Shown here piece after piece: positions 18,713 through 27,891 of a stretch of 64,000 bases of DNA (position 1 is its first letter; every line of letters begins with the position of its first letter). The notes under the pieces were generated by a model. The model did no database searches and was not told where the DNA came from. It saw nothing but the letters and a program-made list of their open reading frames with translations. Source of the stretch: CAXBMB01 sp052078155 (GTDB lineage: Bacteria; Pseudomonadota; Alphaproteobacteria; Kiloniellales; DSM-21159); contig JBQJBP010000002.1 of assembly GCA_052078155.1 (NCBI GenBank), forward strand, positions 806,001 through 870,000. Direction: 5' to 3'. A program made the translations under genes and the position numbers.

Positions 18713-19936
18713 ATGTCTGAGAGTAACGGCAGCAAAGGCTGGGGGTTTCGCGGAAAACCCCTGTCTGCTATCGCGATTACAGTGGTTCTGGGGGTGATTT
18801 TTTTGGGCATCGGCCTGTTCGGGTCCTTTGCCATGACCGAAATTGCCCAGTTTCTCGACTGGAGCAGAGACACTCTGGTTGGCTTCTATGAGCACCGCAT
18901 GCTGCTGACCGTGGTGATGAGCCTGTCTTTGGCTGCAGCCCTGGTGATGAACTTCAAGTATCGCTTTGTGCCCCAGTTTTTGTCTGTCATCGGCGTGATG
19001 GGTCTGGGGCTGATGATCTATGTAATCCATTTTATGGTGCCCTACTTTTTCTTCCCGGCTCAGCACCACATCGCTCAATATCTCACAGTGCCGGAAGCGG
19101 TGGCGCTGGAAGCCGCAAGTGACAGCCCCATGGACCTGGCCGAGGAAGACCGGGTCTATGTGATCGAAATCAATGGGGATGCTGTTGCCTATCCCCAGGA
19201 GGTTCTCTGGGTGCCTCACATTGCCGGGACCACAATCGGCGGCCAGGATGTGGCCATGACCTACTGTGTCCTGAGCAATTTGCCTTTGGCCTACGGCAGT
19301 GACATCGAGGGCAAGCAAAGTGATCTCAAGGTTCTGACGCAGGCTCACAACAACCTGATCATGAAAGATGTCAACAGCGGTGAGATCATTCAGCACATTC
19401 TTGGTGAAACGGAGTTTGGCAAGACCCCGTTGCAGTCCTTCCCTGTCCAGATGATGCCCTGGGGAGCGTTCAAAGCGCTCTATCCGGAAGGGCGGGTGTT
19501 CTTCAACAACTACGACGAAGATTTCATGCCGCGGCTTTGGAAGGATAAGGCTCCTCCTGCCATGGAAGCACACTTCGAAGGGCCTGATCCTCTGTTCCCG
19601 ACCTTGCGAATGGACGATGACCGCCTGCCTTTCAAAGAGCAGGTCTGGGGCTTGCGGATCAATGGTCAGGAACTGGCTCTGTCACGCAGCTACTTTGAAG
19701 ACAATCCCATCACCAATATGGAACTGGGAGGGGAACCTCTGGTGATTGCTTACTTCGCGGACCTGGATACGGTTGGTGTCTTTCGTCGTGAAGTGGACGG
19801 CAAGGTGGTGGAGGTCAGCGAGATTGACCCTCATGGCCTGTCTGATTCCGGCCAGCTGGAACGTGTGAAGCTCTACAACGGGGTCTTCTGGATGGTTTGG
19901 AGCCACTGGTTCCCCAACACTGAAGTCCTGAGTTAA
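18713..19936 (+). CDS. DUF3179 domain-containing membrane protein
   Basis: A protein of 407 residues. Three hydrophobic spans fill the first 130 residues (about 18-40, 60-80 and 88-112), then a soluble domain of DUF3179 type follows, with the conserved block VAMTYCVLSNLPLAYGS. The ATG is preceded by GGGAGA. The biochemical role of DUF3179 is not known; the Cys in the conserved block suggests a redox or metal role but this is inference. It ends with a bidirectional terminator shared with the converging SDR gene and appears to be a single-gene unit. Confidence 0.85.
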   Translation: MSESNGSKGWGFRGKPLSAIAITVVLGVIFLGIGLFGSFAMTEIAQFLDWSRDTLVGFYEHRMLLTVVMSLSLAAALVMNFKYRFVPQFLSVIGVMGLGLMIYVIHFMVPYFFFPAQHHIAQYLTVPEAVALEAASDSPMDLAEEDRVYVIEINGDAVAYPQEVLWVPHIAGTTIGGQDVAMTYCVLSNLPLAYGSDIEGKQSDLKVLTQAHNNLIMKDVNSGEIIQHILGETEFGKTPLQSFPVQMMPWGAFKALYPEGRVFFNNYDEDFMPRLWKDKAPPAMEAHFEGPDPLFPTLRMDDDRLPFKEQVWGLRINGQELALSRSYFEDNPITNMELGGEPLVIAYFADLDTVGVFRREVDGKVVEVSEIDPHGLSDSGQLERVKLYNGVFWMVWSHWFPNTEVLS

Positions 19937-19964
19937 CGCCGCCGCCCATCGGGTGGAGCAGACT

Positions 19965-19993
19965 AAAAGGGGGGTGTTTCACCCCCCTTTTTT
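19965..19993. terminator. Bidirectional terminator between DUF3179 and SDR genes
   Basis: AAAAGGGGGGTG and CACCCCCCTTTTTT form a perfect hairpin with a very short loop. It has A and T runs on both sides and lies between two convergent genes, so it can serve both. Confidence 0.85.
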
Positions 19994-20049
19994 CGTAACC
20001 GCCTTTGCGTGCCGCTGCAGGCCGGCCGTCTGGCGCAGAGTCTGTTCTG

Positions 20050-20811
20050 TCACACCCGGTTGATGGAGACCCCGCCGTCGGCCAGCAGGGCCTGTCCGGT
20101 GACAAAGCTGCTGGCCTCAGATGCCAGAAAGAGGGCCGTTTGGGCGATTTCTTCCGGAGTGGCCATGCGCTTGAGGGCGTGCAGACTGGCCACGAACTCG
20201 CGCATATCCGGGGAGTTGGCCACCACCCGTCCCATGTCCGTATCTGTGCCGCCGGGCAGCAGGGCATTCACCCGAACACCCTTGGGGCCATACTCCGCTG
20301 CCAGGCACTGGCTGAGACCGATCATCCCTGCCTTGCTGGCACCGTAAGCTGCCATGCCGGGCATGCCGACTGTGTGCCCGACAAAGGAAGAGGTGAAGAT
20401 CAGGCTCCCTGAGCGGTTTTCCAGCGCGGGTAACTGGTGCTTGGCCCCCAGAAAGGCGCTGGTCAGATTGGTTTCCAGCGTGTCCTGCCAGCCAACCAGA
20501 GGGATGTCCGGGCAATCCCCCATCGCCCCCAGGGTCCCGGCGTTGTTAAGGGCAATGTCCAGGCCGCCAAACTGCTCTTCAGCAGCACTTACCAGATCCC
20601 GCGCATAGCTTTCGTGGCGCACATCGCCTGCCAAAGCCACAGCCTTGCCGCCTTCGGCCTCAATTTCTGCGACCAGAGCCTCCAGCTCAGCCTGGCGCCG
20701 GGCCCCCAGTACGACCGTCGCGCCTTGGCTGGCAAACAGCAGGGCGCAGGCCCGGCCGATTCCGGCACTGGCCCCGGTTATCAGTGCGATTTTGTCTTTC
20801 AGAAGCATCAC
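20050..20811 (-). CDS. SDR family oxidoreductase
   Basis: A classical short-chain dehydrogenase of 253 residues. The cofactor motif GASAGIG is at residues 13-19, NNAG follows near residue 90, and the catalytic Tyr and Lys are in YGASKAG. The C-terminal end ADGGVSINRV is of the family type. Substrate is not predictable. It reads toward the DUF3179 terminator. The next gene on the same strand is a DeoR-type regulator about 250 bases upstream, so the SDR may be regulated with the DMGDH-like gene, but no shared site before it was found. Confidence 0.88.
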   Translation of the reverse strand: MMLLKDKIALITGASAGIGRACALLFASQGATVVLGARRQAELEALVAEIEAEGGKAVALAGDVRHESYARDLVSAAEEQFGGLDIALNNAGTLGAMGDCPDIPLVGWQDTLETNLTSAFLGAKHQLPALENRSGSLIFTSSFVGHTVGMPGMAAYGASKAGMIGLSQCLAAEYGPKGVRVNALLPGGTDTDMGRVVANSPDMREFVASLHALKRMATPEEIAQTALFLASEASSFVTGQALLADGGVSINRV

Positions 20812-20919
20812 TTTTCCTCACCAGATGAATTCCTGGAAGGAAACGTGACAAAAGGCTTCAAGCCTCTCTATCCGGCCTTTGTGTCCGTTTGTTGCGAATA
20901 GACACAAATGGGGGGGGCA

Positions 20920-21040
20920 GAGCGCGGTCTGTTCACCCTGCTAGCGGCGTGTTTTGAGTTAAACCGTGATGCATCTTCTACTCTGTTGAAAATGGGCAAG
21001 CCCATACCTTGGCTGATATCCCCAGAAGACGCCGTTTAAC
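20920..21040. repeat. Possible diverged copy of the dispersed intergenic element
   Basis: The stretch containing CCGTGATGCATCTTC and CTCTGTTGAAAATGGG can be aligned with the inverted copy at 31437-31568 (CCGTGAAACATCTCC, TTCTGTTGAACAGAGG), and its left edge GAGCGCGGTCTGTTC resembles the terminal repeat of that copy. The right part is too diverged to be sure. Confidence 0.35.
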
Positions 21041-21061
21041 TAGTTTGGCCACCAGTTCTGT

Positions 21062-21817
21062 TCACTGGAGTTTTACAATACCCGGAGCCTGCTGGGATAT
21101 CGCTTTAGCGAGATGTTCTGGTGGTTGCTGTTCGCTGACCAGGGTGACTTTTCCCGGAAAGGGCGGCAGTTGCACCAGGGCGCTTTTGCCGAACTTGGAA
21201 CTGTCGACGGCCATGACTGCTTCCTCTGCCTGTTCTGCCATGCAGCCTGCCAGGTCCGCCTCGCAGTTTTCCTGTACCTGAAAGCCGTTGGTTTCGTTGA
21301 CGGCGGCGGCCGAAAGAATGGCAAGGCGGGCGGAAAAGCGCCGCAGGGTCGCAAAGGCCGCCGCATCAAAGCTGGCCCCGTCGTGATTGCGCAGTTCGGT
21401 CCCGGCCATAAAGACCCGATTGCCCGGCACCACGGCCAAAGTGCTGGCAATGGCGCTGGAGTTGGTCACCACCACCAGATCCCGGCGCTGGCGCAACGCC
21501 TGGGCGATGTAGGCGGTGGTGGAGCCGGTGTCGAGCATCAGGGAGTCGCCATCGCGCACCAGATCCAGAACCTTTTCAGCCACGGCCCGTTTGGCGGCCT
21601 GATTGACCAGCATGCGCTCCTGAAACGGGCTGTCGCTGTAGCGCTGGGCCGAGACCACTGCCCCATGCACCTTTTTTACCAGCCCCCGCTCTGCCAGGGG
21701 TTTGACCAGGCGGCGAATGGTCTGGTCTGACACACCCAGCAGCTCAGCCAGTTCCAGAACCTCCAGGGAGCCTTTGAGGGCAACGGCGTCCAGAATTTCC
21801 TGTTCTCTCGGGCTCAT
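21062..21817 (-). CDS. DeoR/GlpR family transcriptional regulator
   Basis: A regulator of 251 residues. The N-terminal winged helix-turn-helix spans about residues 1-55 (LAELLGVSDQTIRRLVKPL), followed by the DeoR sensor domain with the MLDTGSTT block that binds a sugar-phosphate-like effector. It is divergent from the DMGDH-like gene at 22151 and the shared region of about 330 bases contains the direct repeats at 22011-22049. It is therefore the best candidate regulator of the DMGDH-like gene and the kinase. The effector is unknown; a phosphorylated product of the nearby kinase would be a natural choice, by inference. Confidence 0.88.
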   Translation of the reverse strand: MSPREQEILDAVALKGSLEVLELAELLGVSDQTIRRLVKPLAERGLVKKVHGAVVSAQRYSDSPFQERMLVNQAAKRAVAEKVLDLVRDGDSLMLDTGSTTAYIAQALRQRRDLVVVTNSSAIASTLAVVPGNRVFMAGTELRNHDGASFDAAAFATLRRFSARLAILSAAAVNETNGFQVQENCEADLAGCMAEQAEEAVMAVDSSKFGKSALVQLPPFPGKVTLVSEQQPPEHLAKAISQQAPGIVKLQ

Positions 21818-22010
21818 GTTTTTCTCAGTTTGCTGGTGAAGTCAGGTCGAAGGCTGATTCCCGGAGGGGGCCAAACCCCATTGGTTTCCTGCGCGTCGAT
21901 TTTCCGGCAGGGCACCCGGATAAATCCGATTGGGAGTTAAAAGGGCAAGCCCTTTTGCGAGGTGCAGGGCCGCGCCCTGCGAACACTTTCAATGACCGTT
22001 TCATTATAAA

Positions 22011-22049
22011 TCAACAAAATTCAACAAACAATGTTGACGAATCAACAAA
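22011..22049 (+). promoter_or_regulatory. Probable DeoR-type operator (direct repeats)
   Basis: TCAACAAA occurs at 22011, 22021 and 22042, with a reversed half copy TGTTGA at 22032. The copies are therefore spaced about one helical turn apart (10, 11, 10 bases). The array is between the divergent DeoR-type gene and the DMGDH-like gene, about 100 bases before the latter. Confidence 0.6.
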
Positions 22050-22150
22050 ACTGCTTTTGCATAGGCTCCTGAAGTCAAATCAGGCCCCGTTCCGGCCTCC
22101 TGCATGCTGCAGGAAGGCTGAGCAACCCTGGGCCCAGCAGTGGACCGGCT

Positions 22151-24562
22151 ATGCAGGACGTCAAGCATCTGATCATCGGGGGCGGCATCATCGGCTGCGC
22201 CATCGCCTATCACCTGGCCCGCATGGGGGAGAAGGACATTGTCCTGCTGGAGAAATCCGCCCTGACCGAAGGGGCCACCTGGCATGCCGCCGGTCTGGTT
22301 GGACAGTTGCGCTCCTCCCGCAACACCACGCGCATGCTGCAGCGCTCTGTTGCTCTCTACAATGAAATCGAGGCGGAAACGGGCCAGGCGGTCGATTGGA
22401 AACAGGTGGGGTCGCTGCGCCTGGCCTGTTCCAATGATCGCATGATGGAGATGAAGCGCCTGGTGACCATGGCCCGCAGCTTCGGTCTGGAAATGAATCT
22501 GCTGACACCCGCCGAAGCCAAGGATCTCTTCCCCCTTATCTCGACGGATCAGGTAATGGGGGCGGCCTTTATCCCCAGTGACGGTCAGATCGACCCGGCG
22601 TCCATCTGCCAGGCCATTGCCAAGGGAGCCCGGCAGCGGGGTGTGACCATCAAGCAGGGCGTCAAGGTGCTGGACTTTGAGCTGCAGGACGGGCGCATTA
22701 CCAAAGTCATGACCAGCGACGGGGACTTTGTGGCCGACAATGTGGTGCTGGCCGCCGGTATGTGGAGCCGGGAACTGGGCGCCAAGCTGGGTCTGAAGAT
22801 CCCGGCCTGTGCGGTGGAGCATCAGTACATTGTGACAGAGCCCATTCCCAACATGCCGGATAACCTGCCCACCCTGCGCGATCCCGATCGCCTGGTTTAC
22901 TACAAACAGGATGCAGGCGGCCGCCTGGTCATTGGTGGCTACGAAGACGATACATTGCCTTTCGGAGACCGGGGCATTCCGGGGGAATTCACCCGACAGC
23001 TGTTGCCGGAGAATTTTGACCGCTTTGAGCCGCTGGCCCGGCACGCCGGGGAGGTGACGCCGGTGGTCAATGAGGTGGGCATCCGCCAGATGATCAACGG
23101 CCCGATCCCCTATTCTGCGGATGGGGATTTTGTCATGGGCCCCTCAGCCGATTACAAAAACCTCTTTGTGGCCACAGGCTTCCTCTATGGCATTGCCGCC
23201 GGGGGCGGGGCCGGGGAGATGATGGCCGAATGGATCCTGAACGGCGAGCCCAGCCTGGACCTCTGGCCTTTGGACAACCGGCGTTTCGGCTTCCACCACG
23301 GCACCCGGGCTTTCATGTATCCCCGCGCGGTGGAGCATTATGCCCATCACTACAAAATGCGATATCCCGGCCAGGAAAGCACTGTGGCCCGGGGCATTCG
23401 CCGCAGCCCGCTTTATGAGATCCTGAAGGCCAAAGGCGCGGTCTATGGCAGCAAAAATGGCTGGGAGCGGCCCAACTGGTTTGCGCCGGAAGGGGTGGAG
23501 CCGTTGGACAAACCGGCCTTTGAAAATCCCAACTGGGAGGTCCATGTGGCGGCAGAGCACCGGGCGGTGCGCGAAAGCGTGGCGCTGATAGATCAAAGTT
23601 CCTTTGCCAAGTTTGAGCTGCGCGGTCCGGGCGCGCTGGCGGCGTTGCAGCGTCTGGCCGTTTCCAATGTGGACAAGCCCGTGGGGTCTGTCATCTACAC
23701 CCAGCTGTGCAACAAGCGCGGAGGCATCGAGGCTGACCTGACCATCACCCGCATAGAGGAACAGGCCTTTTACATCGTGACCGGGTCCGGCTTCGGCGGC
23801 CATGATGGCGACTGGATCCGGCGGAACCTGCCAGAAGATGGCTCGGCCTATCTGATCGAAGTGACCTCTGCCAAGGCCGTGATCAACCTCTGTGGACCGA
23901 GGTCGCGCGACCTGCTGGCCAGGGTGACGGAAGAGGACGTCAGCAACGCGGCGCTGCCCTTTGCTAAGGCCAAAGCGGTCACCATCGGGGCTGCGCCGGT
24001 GCTGGCCATCCGCATTGGCTATGTGGGGGAGCTAGGCTGGGAACTGCACCTGCCGACGGAATATGCAGCCCATGTCTATGAAACCCTGTGGCAGGCCGGT
24101 GAAGATCTGGCTGTGCGCAATGTAGGCTATCGGGCCATCGAAACCCTGCGCATGGAAAAGGGCTACCTTTACTGGAGCAGTGATATCACGCCGGATTACA
24201 CCCCCATTGAAGCGGGGCTGTCCGGGCGTGTGCACCTGAAAAGCAAAGGGGATTTCATCGGCCGGGAGGTTCTGGAGGCCAGCAAGGGCAAAAATCCGGA
24301 GCGACAGCTCTGCAGCTTTACAGTGGACCAGCGCTTTCCCGTTCACGGCGGGGAATCGATCCTGCATCAGGGCCTGGTGGTGGGGACGGTCAGCTCCGCT
24401 GCCTATGGCACCACAGTGGGCAAGACCATCCTGATGGGCTACCTGCCACAGGGCTTGGCCGAGGAAAGCAGTTTCGAGATCGAGGCCTATTGTGAGCGTT
24501 ATGACGCGACACGGGTAACCGGGCCGCTCTATGATCCGGAAAACGCGAAACTGAAAAGCTGA
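22151..24562 (+). CDS. FAD-dependent oxidoreductase with GcvT domain (dimethylglycine dehydrogenase-like)
   Basis: A protein of 803 residues with the layout of dimethylglycine and sarcosine dehydrogenases. The N-terminal FAD-binding motif IIGGGIIGCAIAYHLA is at about residues 6-21, and TWHAAGL carries the histidine that in dimethylglycine oxidase covalently holds FAD. The second half (from about residue 430) is an aminomethyltransferase/GcvT-like domain that passes the released methyl to tetrahydrofolate. Substrate could be dimethylglycine, sarcosine or a related N-methyl amine; sequence alone does not decide. Its partner downstream is a choline-kinase-like phosphotransferase. It is probably controlled by the divergent DeoR-type regulator. 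Confidence 0.88.
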   Translation: MQDVKHLIIGGGIIGCAIAYHLARMGEKDIVLLEKSALTEGATWHAAGLVGQLRSSRNTTRMLQRSVALYNEIEAETGQAVDWKQVGSLRLACSNDRMMEMKRLVTMARSFGLEMNLLTPAEAKDLFPLISTDQVMGAAFIPSDGQIDPASICQAIAKGARQRGVTIKQGVKVLDFELQDGRITKVMTSDGDFVADNVVLAAGMWSRELGAKLGLKIPACAVEHQYIVTEPIPNMPDNLPTLRDPDRLVYYKQDAGGRLVIGGYEDDTLPFGDRGIPGEFTRQLLPENFDRFEPLARHAGEVTPVVNEVGIRQMINGPIPYSADGDFVMGPSADYKNLFVATGFLYGIAAGGGAGEMMAEWILNGEPSLDLWPLDNRRFGFHHGTRAFMYPRAVEHYAHHYKMRYPGQESTVARGIRRSPLYEILKAKGAVYGSKNGWERPNWFAPEGVEPLDKPAFENPNWEVHVAAEHRAVRESVALIDQSSFAKFELRGPGALAALQRLAVSNVDKPVGSVIYTQLCNKRGGIEADLTITRIEEQAFYIVTGSGFGGHDGDWIRRNLPEDGSAYLIEVTSAKAVINLCGPRSRDLLARVTEEDVSNAALPFAKAKAVTIGAAPVLAIRIGYVGELGWELHLPTEYAAHVYETLWQAGEDLAVRNVGYRAIETLRMEKGYLYWSSDITPDYTPIEAGLSGRVHLKSKGDFIGREVLEASKGKNPERQLCSFTVDQRFPVHGGESILHQGLVVGTVSSAAYGTTVGKTILMGYLPQGLAEESSFEIEAYCERYDATRVTGPLYDPENAKLKS

Positions 24563-24622
24563 CAACGCAAAAACGCGGGCAAAACTCAAAACGACAAGCG
24601 ACAAACGGGGAAAGGGGTGACC

Positions 24623-25540
24623 ATGCAGGAGATACAGGCGGCTTTGAAGGCCATACCGCAACTGGCCCATCTGGCAGGCAAGGAGATCAAGGCTGAGCGT
24701 CTCGGCGGCCTGACCAACCTGGTCTACAAGCTGGATCTGGGGGACGAGCGTCTGATCTTGCGCATTCCGGGGGAAGGGACGGAGGCCTACATCGACCGCA
24801 AGGTGGAAATGCACAATGCCCGGGTGGCCGCCGACGCCGGGGTGTCCGCCGAGGTGCTGCATGCCGATGGCGATACGGGGCTGCTGCTGATGCGCTGCAT
24901 CGACAACATCGTCACCATGACGCCGGAGAACTTTGCCAACAGTCCGGGTTCTCCGACCCGGGCGGCCAAAGCCATGAAACAGCTGCACGGTTCCGGCAAG
25001 GAGTTTCAGTTCCGCTTTGAGCTCTTTGCCATGATTGATGAGTACCTGGGGCTGTTGTCTGACCTGGGGGCGACCTTGCCCGACGGCTACAACGATGTGG
25101 TGGCCGCTGCAGAACCGCTTCGCGCGGCTCTGGCAAAGAACCCTGCGCCCCTGGCCCCCTGCCACTGTGACCCCTTGTGCGAGAACTTCCTGGATGACGG
25201 GGAGCGCATGTGGATCGTGGACTGGGAGTATTCCGGCATGAATGATCCCTTGTGGGATCTGGGGGACCTGTCAGTGGAAGCCGGCTTCACCGAAGCTCAG
25301 GACCGGGAAATGATGGCAGCTTACTGCGATGGGGACGTCAGCGCGGCGGACATGGGGCGCATGGTGATCTACAAGGCTCTCTGTGATCTGCTCTGGACAC
25401 TGTGGGGCCTCATCCAGCACGCCAATGACAACCCGGTTGAGGATTTCTGGGCCTACGCCGTTGGCCGCTTTGAACGCTGCCAGGCACTGATGAACAGTCC
25501 TGAGTTCAAAGAACACGTCCGCGCGGTTGAAGCTGGCTAA
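24623..25540 (+). CDS. Choline-kinase-like phosphotransferase
   Basis: A protein of 305 residues of the aminoglycoside phosphotransferase/choline kinase fold. I prefer the ATG at 24623, with AAAGGGG six bases before it; a GTG at 24617 is possible. The Brenner-type loop HCDPLCENF is at residues 181-189 and the following DWEYSGMNDP near 200 gives the metal-binding Asp. This pair of motifs is of the choline/ethanolamine kinase (LicA) type. It lies 60 bases after the DMGDH-like gene, so both are probably one operon. A choline or other amino-alcohol substrate is likely but unproven. Confidence 0.82.
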   Translation: MQEIQAALKAIPQLAHLAGKEIKAERLGGLTNLVYKLDLGDERLILRIPGEGTEAYIDRKVEMHNARVAADAGVSAEVLHADGDTGLLLMRCIDNIVTMTPENFANSPGSPTRAAKAMKQLHGSGKEFQFRFELFAMIDEYLGLLSDLGATLPDGYNDVVAAAEPLRAALAKNPAPLAPCHCDPLCENFLDDGERMWIVDWEYSGMNDPLWDLGDLSVEAGFTEAQDREMMAAYCDGDVSAADMGRMVIYKALCDLLWTLWGLIQHANDNPVEDFWAYAVGRFERCQALMNSPEFKEHVRAVEAG

Positions 25541-25595
25541 CCGCCTGACCCCTGCTCTGAATCGGGACGAATCCCTTGATCCGGGCTTTGTCGGA

Positions 25596-27794
25596 TCAGC
25601 CCGGCTGGGTGCCCAGCAGGCTGTGGGCATCGCCGACCCGGTGCAGGGCCCAGGTCAGATCCTGGCGGGCATGGGCGTCCATCTCGCCAGGCGCGACCTT
25701 GTTGCTCTGGGTCAGACCGGCTTCCAGGTCCCTCAGCTGCTGCTGCAGGATGGCCCCCAGCATGATTTTGTGGGCCTGCAGCAGGTTGTCGATCAGGCTG
25801 GGGTCCACCAGGTTCTTGTCCCGCAGCCCTTCCAGCCGTTCAGGGGTGGAGCGTACTCTCAGGCCGAAGGTCAGGCTGGCAATCCGCGCGGCTGAGATGA
25901 TGGGCAAAATGCCGTTCATCTTGAGGTCAATGCGTCCGTCTTTCAGTCGGGGACGTCCCAGCCAGTTGAGCGGCATGCGAAATTCGCTGGTGTTGACAGC
26001 CATGGCCTTCAGAAAGTCCTTCGACCCCCGGGCCAGCCGCCGCGCGTCGTCTGTCAGGCTGTCGGCCAGTTCTTGGTCGCCATGAACCAGCTGGGCGTCA
26101 AAGAAGATGTCGCCGTTCAGCATGTCTTCCGGGCGGGCCTTGCTGATCCAGCCCTGAACCTGGGCCTGCCAGCGGGGCAGGTCTTTGCGCCAGGCAGCAT
26201 TGGATGCCATGATCCCGCCTTTGCAATAGACCACCCCGGCGCTGTTGAGCTTGTCGGCGATTTTCTGTCCCAGGCTTTCAAACCACTGGTCCACCTCACT
26301 GCCGGTGTTGCCGTTCTCAAAAATGATGGCGTTGTCCTGATCCATGGCCAGGAGGCTTTCCCCCCGTCCGCCCGACCCCAGCACCAGCAGGGCATAGCGT
26401 TGGGGGGCAGGGCCCCGTCCTTCTGCCTGCATGTCCTGTTCCGCCAACTGCCCGGCCCGCTTGGTCAAGGAGCAAAGTTCCCGCGAGATGATGGCGGCAA
26501 TGTCCCGGGGGTCGGCCTCTTCATAGAGAAGGCTCTGAGCCACTGTGGTGAGATCCGACCAGATCCGGCCCAGCTCCTTGTCGGTTTCCGCCTTTTCAAT
26601 GCAACTGCCCAGGGACAGGGCATCGCTGGCCCGCTGGTGAAGCAGATCCCGCGCACTCAAAGCGCCAACAAGGCTGCCATCTGGTCCGCGTACCCCCAGA
26701 TGTCGAAACCCGTGAACGGCCATGTTGGCGATGGCGCGGTAGACAAACTCATGGCTGTCGACCGTTACCAAAGGCCCTTTGGCGTAGCGGCTGACCGGGG
26801 AGGTCAGAGCCTGGTCGGCGTCGGCATTGACGGCACGCAGCACATCCCGCTCGGTCAGAATGGCATGGCTTTTGGCCTCCCCCTTCACCCGCCCGGACTG
26901 AACGAACACCGAGCTGATGGCCTTGTCCACCATGAGTGCCAGGGCCTCTTTCATGCTGAGGTCGCCAGCCACGGCGATGGCCGGATGGTGCATGATGTCC
27001 GCCACCCGATGGCGGTAGGGAAAGGAGTCAATGCGCGCAAACTCGGCCACACCGGCAGGCAGAGAACTGCTCTGGTTGCCAACCTCATGCCAGCCGGCTC
27101 TGACCTCCATCTCCAGTCGGGTGGTGAGATTGCGGGTCAGCCGTTCCGCCTGTGCCAGAGTCAGAATGCCCTTTTCCCGCAGCTTGGGCACCAGGGCCTG
27201 GAAGATGCCTGCTGCTGCCTTGGCATCGCCCAAAGCGCGATGGCGGTCCTGGATTTCCACACCCAGCCAGGAGGCTGCCGTTTCAAGGGACTGGTTGGGC
27301 AGATTGGGGGCGACCAGTTGAATGAGGTGGCGCAGATCGATGGCCCGGGGTGCCGTCCATTTCACCCCGTGGCGTTCGTGTTCGGCTTTCAGCACTGCCA
27401 GGTCAAACCCGATGGCATAGCCGATCACCACCCTTGTCTCCGCCCAGCTGGCAAAGGCCGCCATCACAGCAGGAAAGCCAGTGGCGTCTTTCACCATGTC
27501 ATCGGTGATGTTGTGGATTTCTGTCGACGCAGGGGGAATGGGCAGGCCCGGGTTGACCAGTTGCGAAAACTCTCTGCGTCGTCCTTCCGGATCTGACAGG
27601 GCACGGTACTCGGATGGGGGGGCTTGCCGCTCGCTTTCGGCGTCCGGCGATTTCTCATCCAGACAGACCGCGGCAATCTCGATGATCCGGTCTTCGGTCA
27701 CATCCAGACCGGTGGTTTCCGTGTCCAGAGCAATGGCGGGCAGAGCTCCCAGTGGCAAGCCGGACAGGCTGCGCTCTGCTTTTGAAAAACTCAC
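25596..27794 (-). CDS. Fused DEDDh exonuclease, CBS pair and DUF294 nucleotidyltransferase-like protein
   Basis: A protein of 732 residues from a GTG start with GGGAGAGG before it. Residues about 18-200 are a DnaQ-type 3'-5' exonuclease: ALDTETTGLD (Exo I), a following NITDDMV region, GYAIGFDLAVLK (Exo II) and HRALGDAKAA (Exo III). Residues about 260-390 are a CBS pair. The rest is DUF294 with the nucleotidyltransferase motif GSGGRGESLLAMDQDNA and its C-terminal substrate-binding domain. In related bacteria the DUF294/CBS protein and a small DnaQ-like exonuclease are often separate genes next to a DUF4212/symporter pair; here they are one chain. The signalling role is unknown. Confidence 0.88.
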   Translation of the reverse strand: MSFSKAERSLSGLPLGALPAIALDTETTGLDVTEDRIIEIAAVCLDEKSPDAESERQAPPSEYRALSDPEGRRREFSQLVNPGLPIPPASTEIHNITDDMVKDATGFPAVMAAFASWAETRVVIGYAIGFDLAVLKAEHERHGVKWTAPRAIDLRHLIQLVAPNLPNQSLETAASWLGVEIQDRHRALGDAKAAAGIFQALVPKLREKGILTLAQAERLTRNLTTRLEMEVRAGWHEVGNQSSSLPAGVAEFARIDSFPYRHRVADIMHHPAIAVAGDLSMKEALALMVDKAISSVFVQSGRVKGEAKSHAILTERDVLRAVNADADQALTSPVSRYAKGPLVTVDSHEFVYRAIANMAVHGFRHLGVRGPDGSLVGALSARDLLHQRASDALSLGSCIEKAETDKELGRIWSDLTTVAQSLLYEEADPRDIAAIISRELCSLTKRAGQLAEQDMQAEGRGPAPQRYALLVLGSGGRGESLLAMDQDNAIIFENGNTGSEVDQWFESLGQKIADKLNSAGVVYCKGGIMASNAAWRKDLPRWQAQVQGWISKARPEDMLNGDIFFDAQLVHGDQELADSLTDDARRLARGSKDFLKAMAVNTSEFRMPLNWLGRPRLKDGRIDLKMNGILPIISAARIASLTFGLRVRSTPERLEGLRDKNLVDPSLIDNLLQAHKIMLGAILQQQLRDLEAGLTQSNKVAPGEMDAHARQDLTWALHRVGDAHSLLGTQPG

Positions 27795-27891
27795 CGGACC
27801 TCTCCCATTTCTGGTCCTTTTTGTATAACGCCGGTCGTTACCTCTGGCGTGTCAGACCCCGCAGTGCAGCAAGGCACCCGGACGGATCGGC

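Noticed and set aside
20812..22150. Search for glycine or SAM riboswitches before the DMGDH-like and sox genes
   Set aside because: I saw no conserved riboswitch core in the leader regions; only the direct repeats at 22011-22049.
26073..27596. A long plus-strand open frame opposite the exonuclease-CBS-DUF294 gene
   Set aside because: The minus strand shows intact catalytic and CBS motifs; the plus-strand product is shadow sequence.
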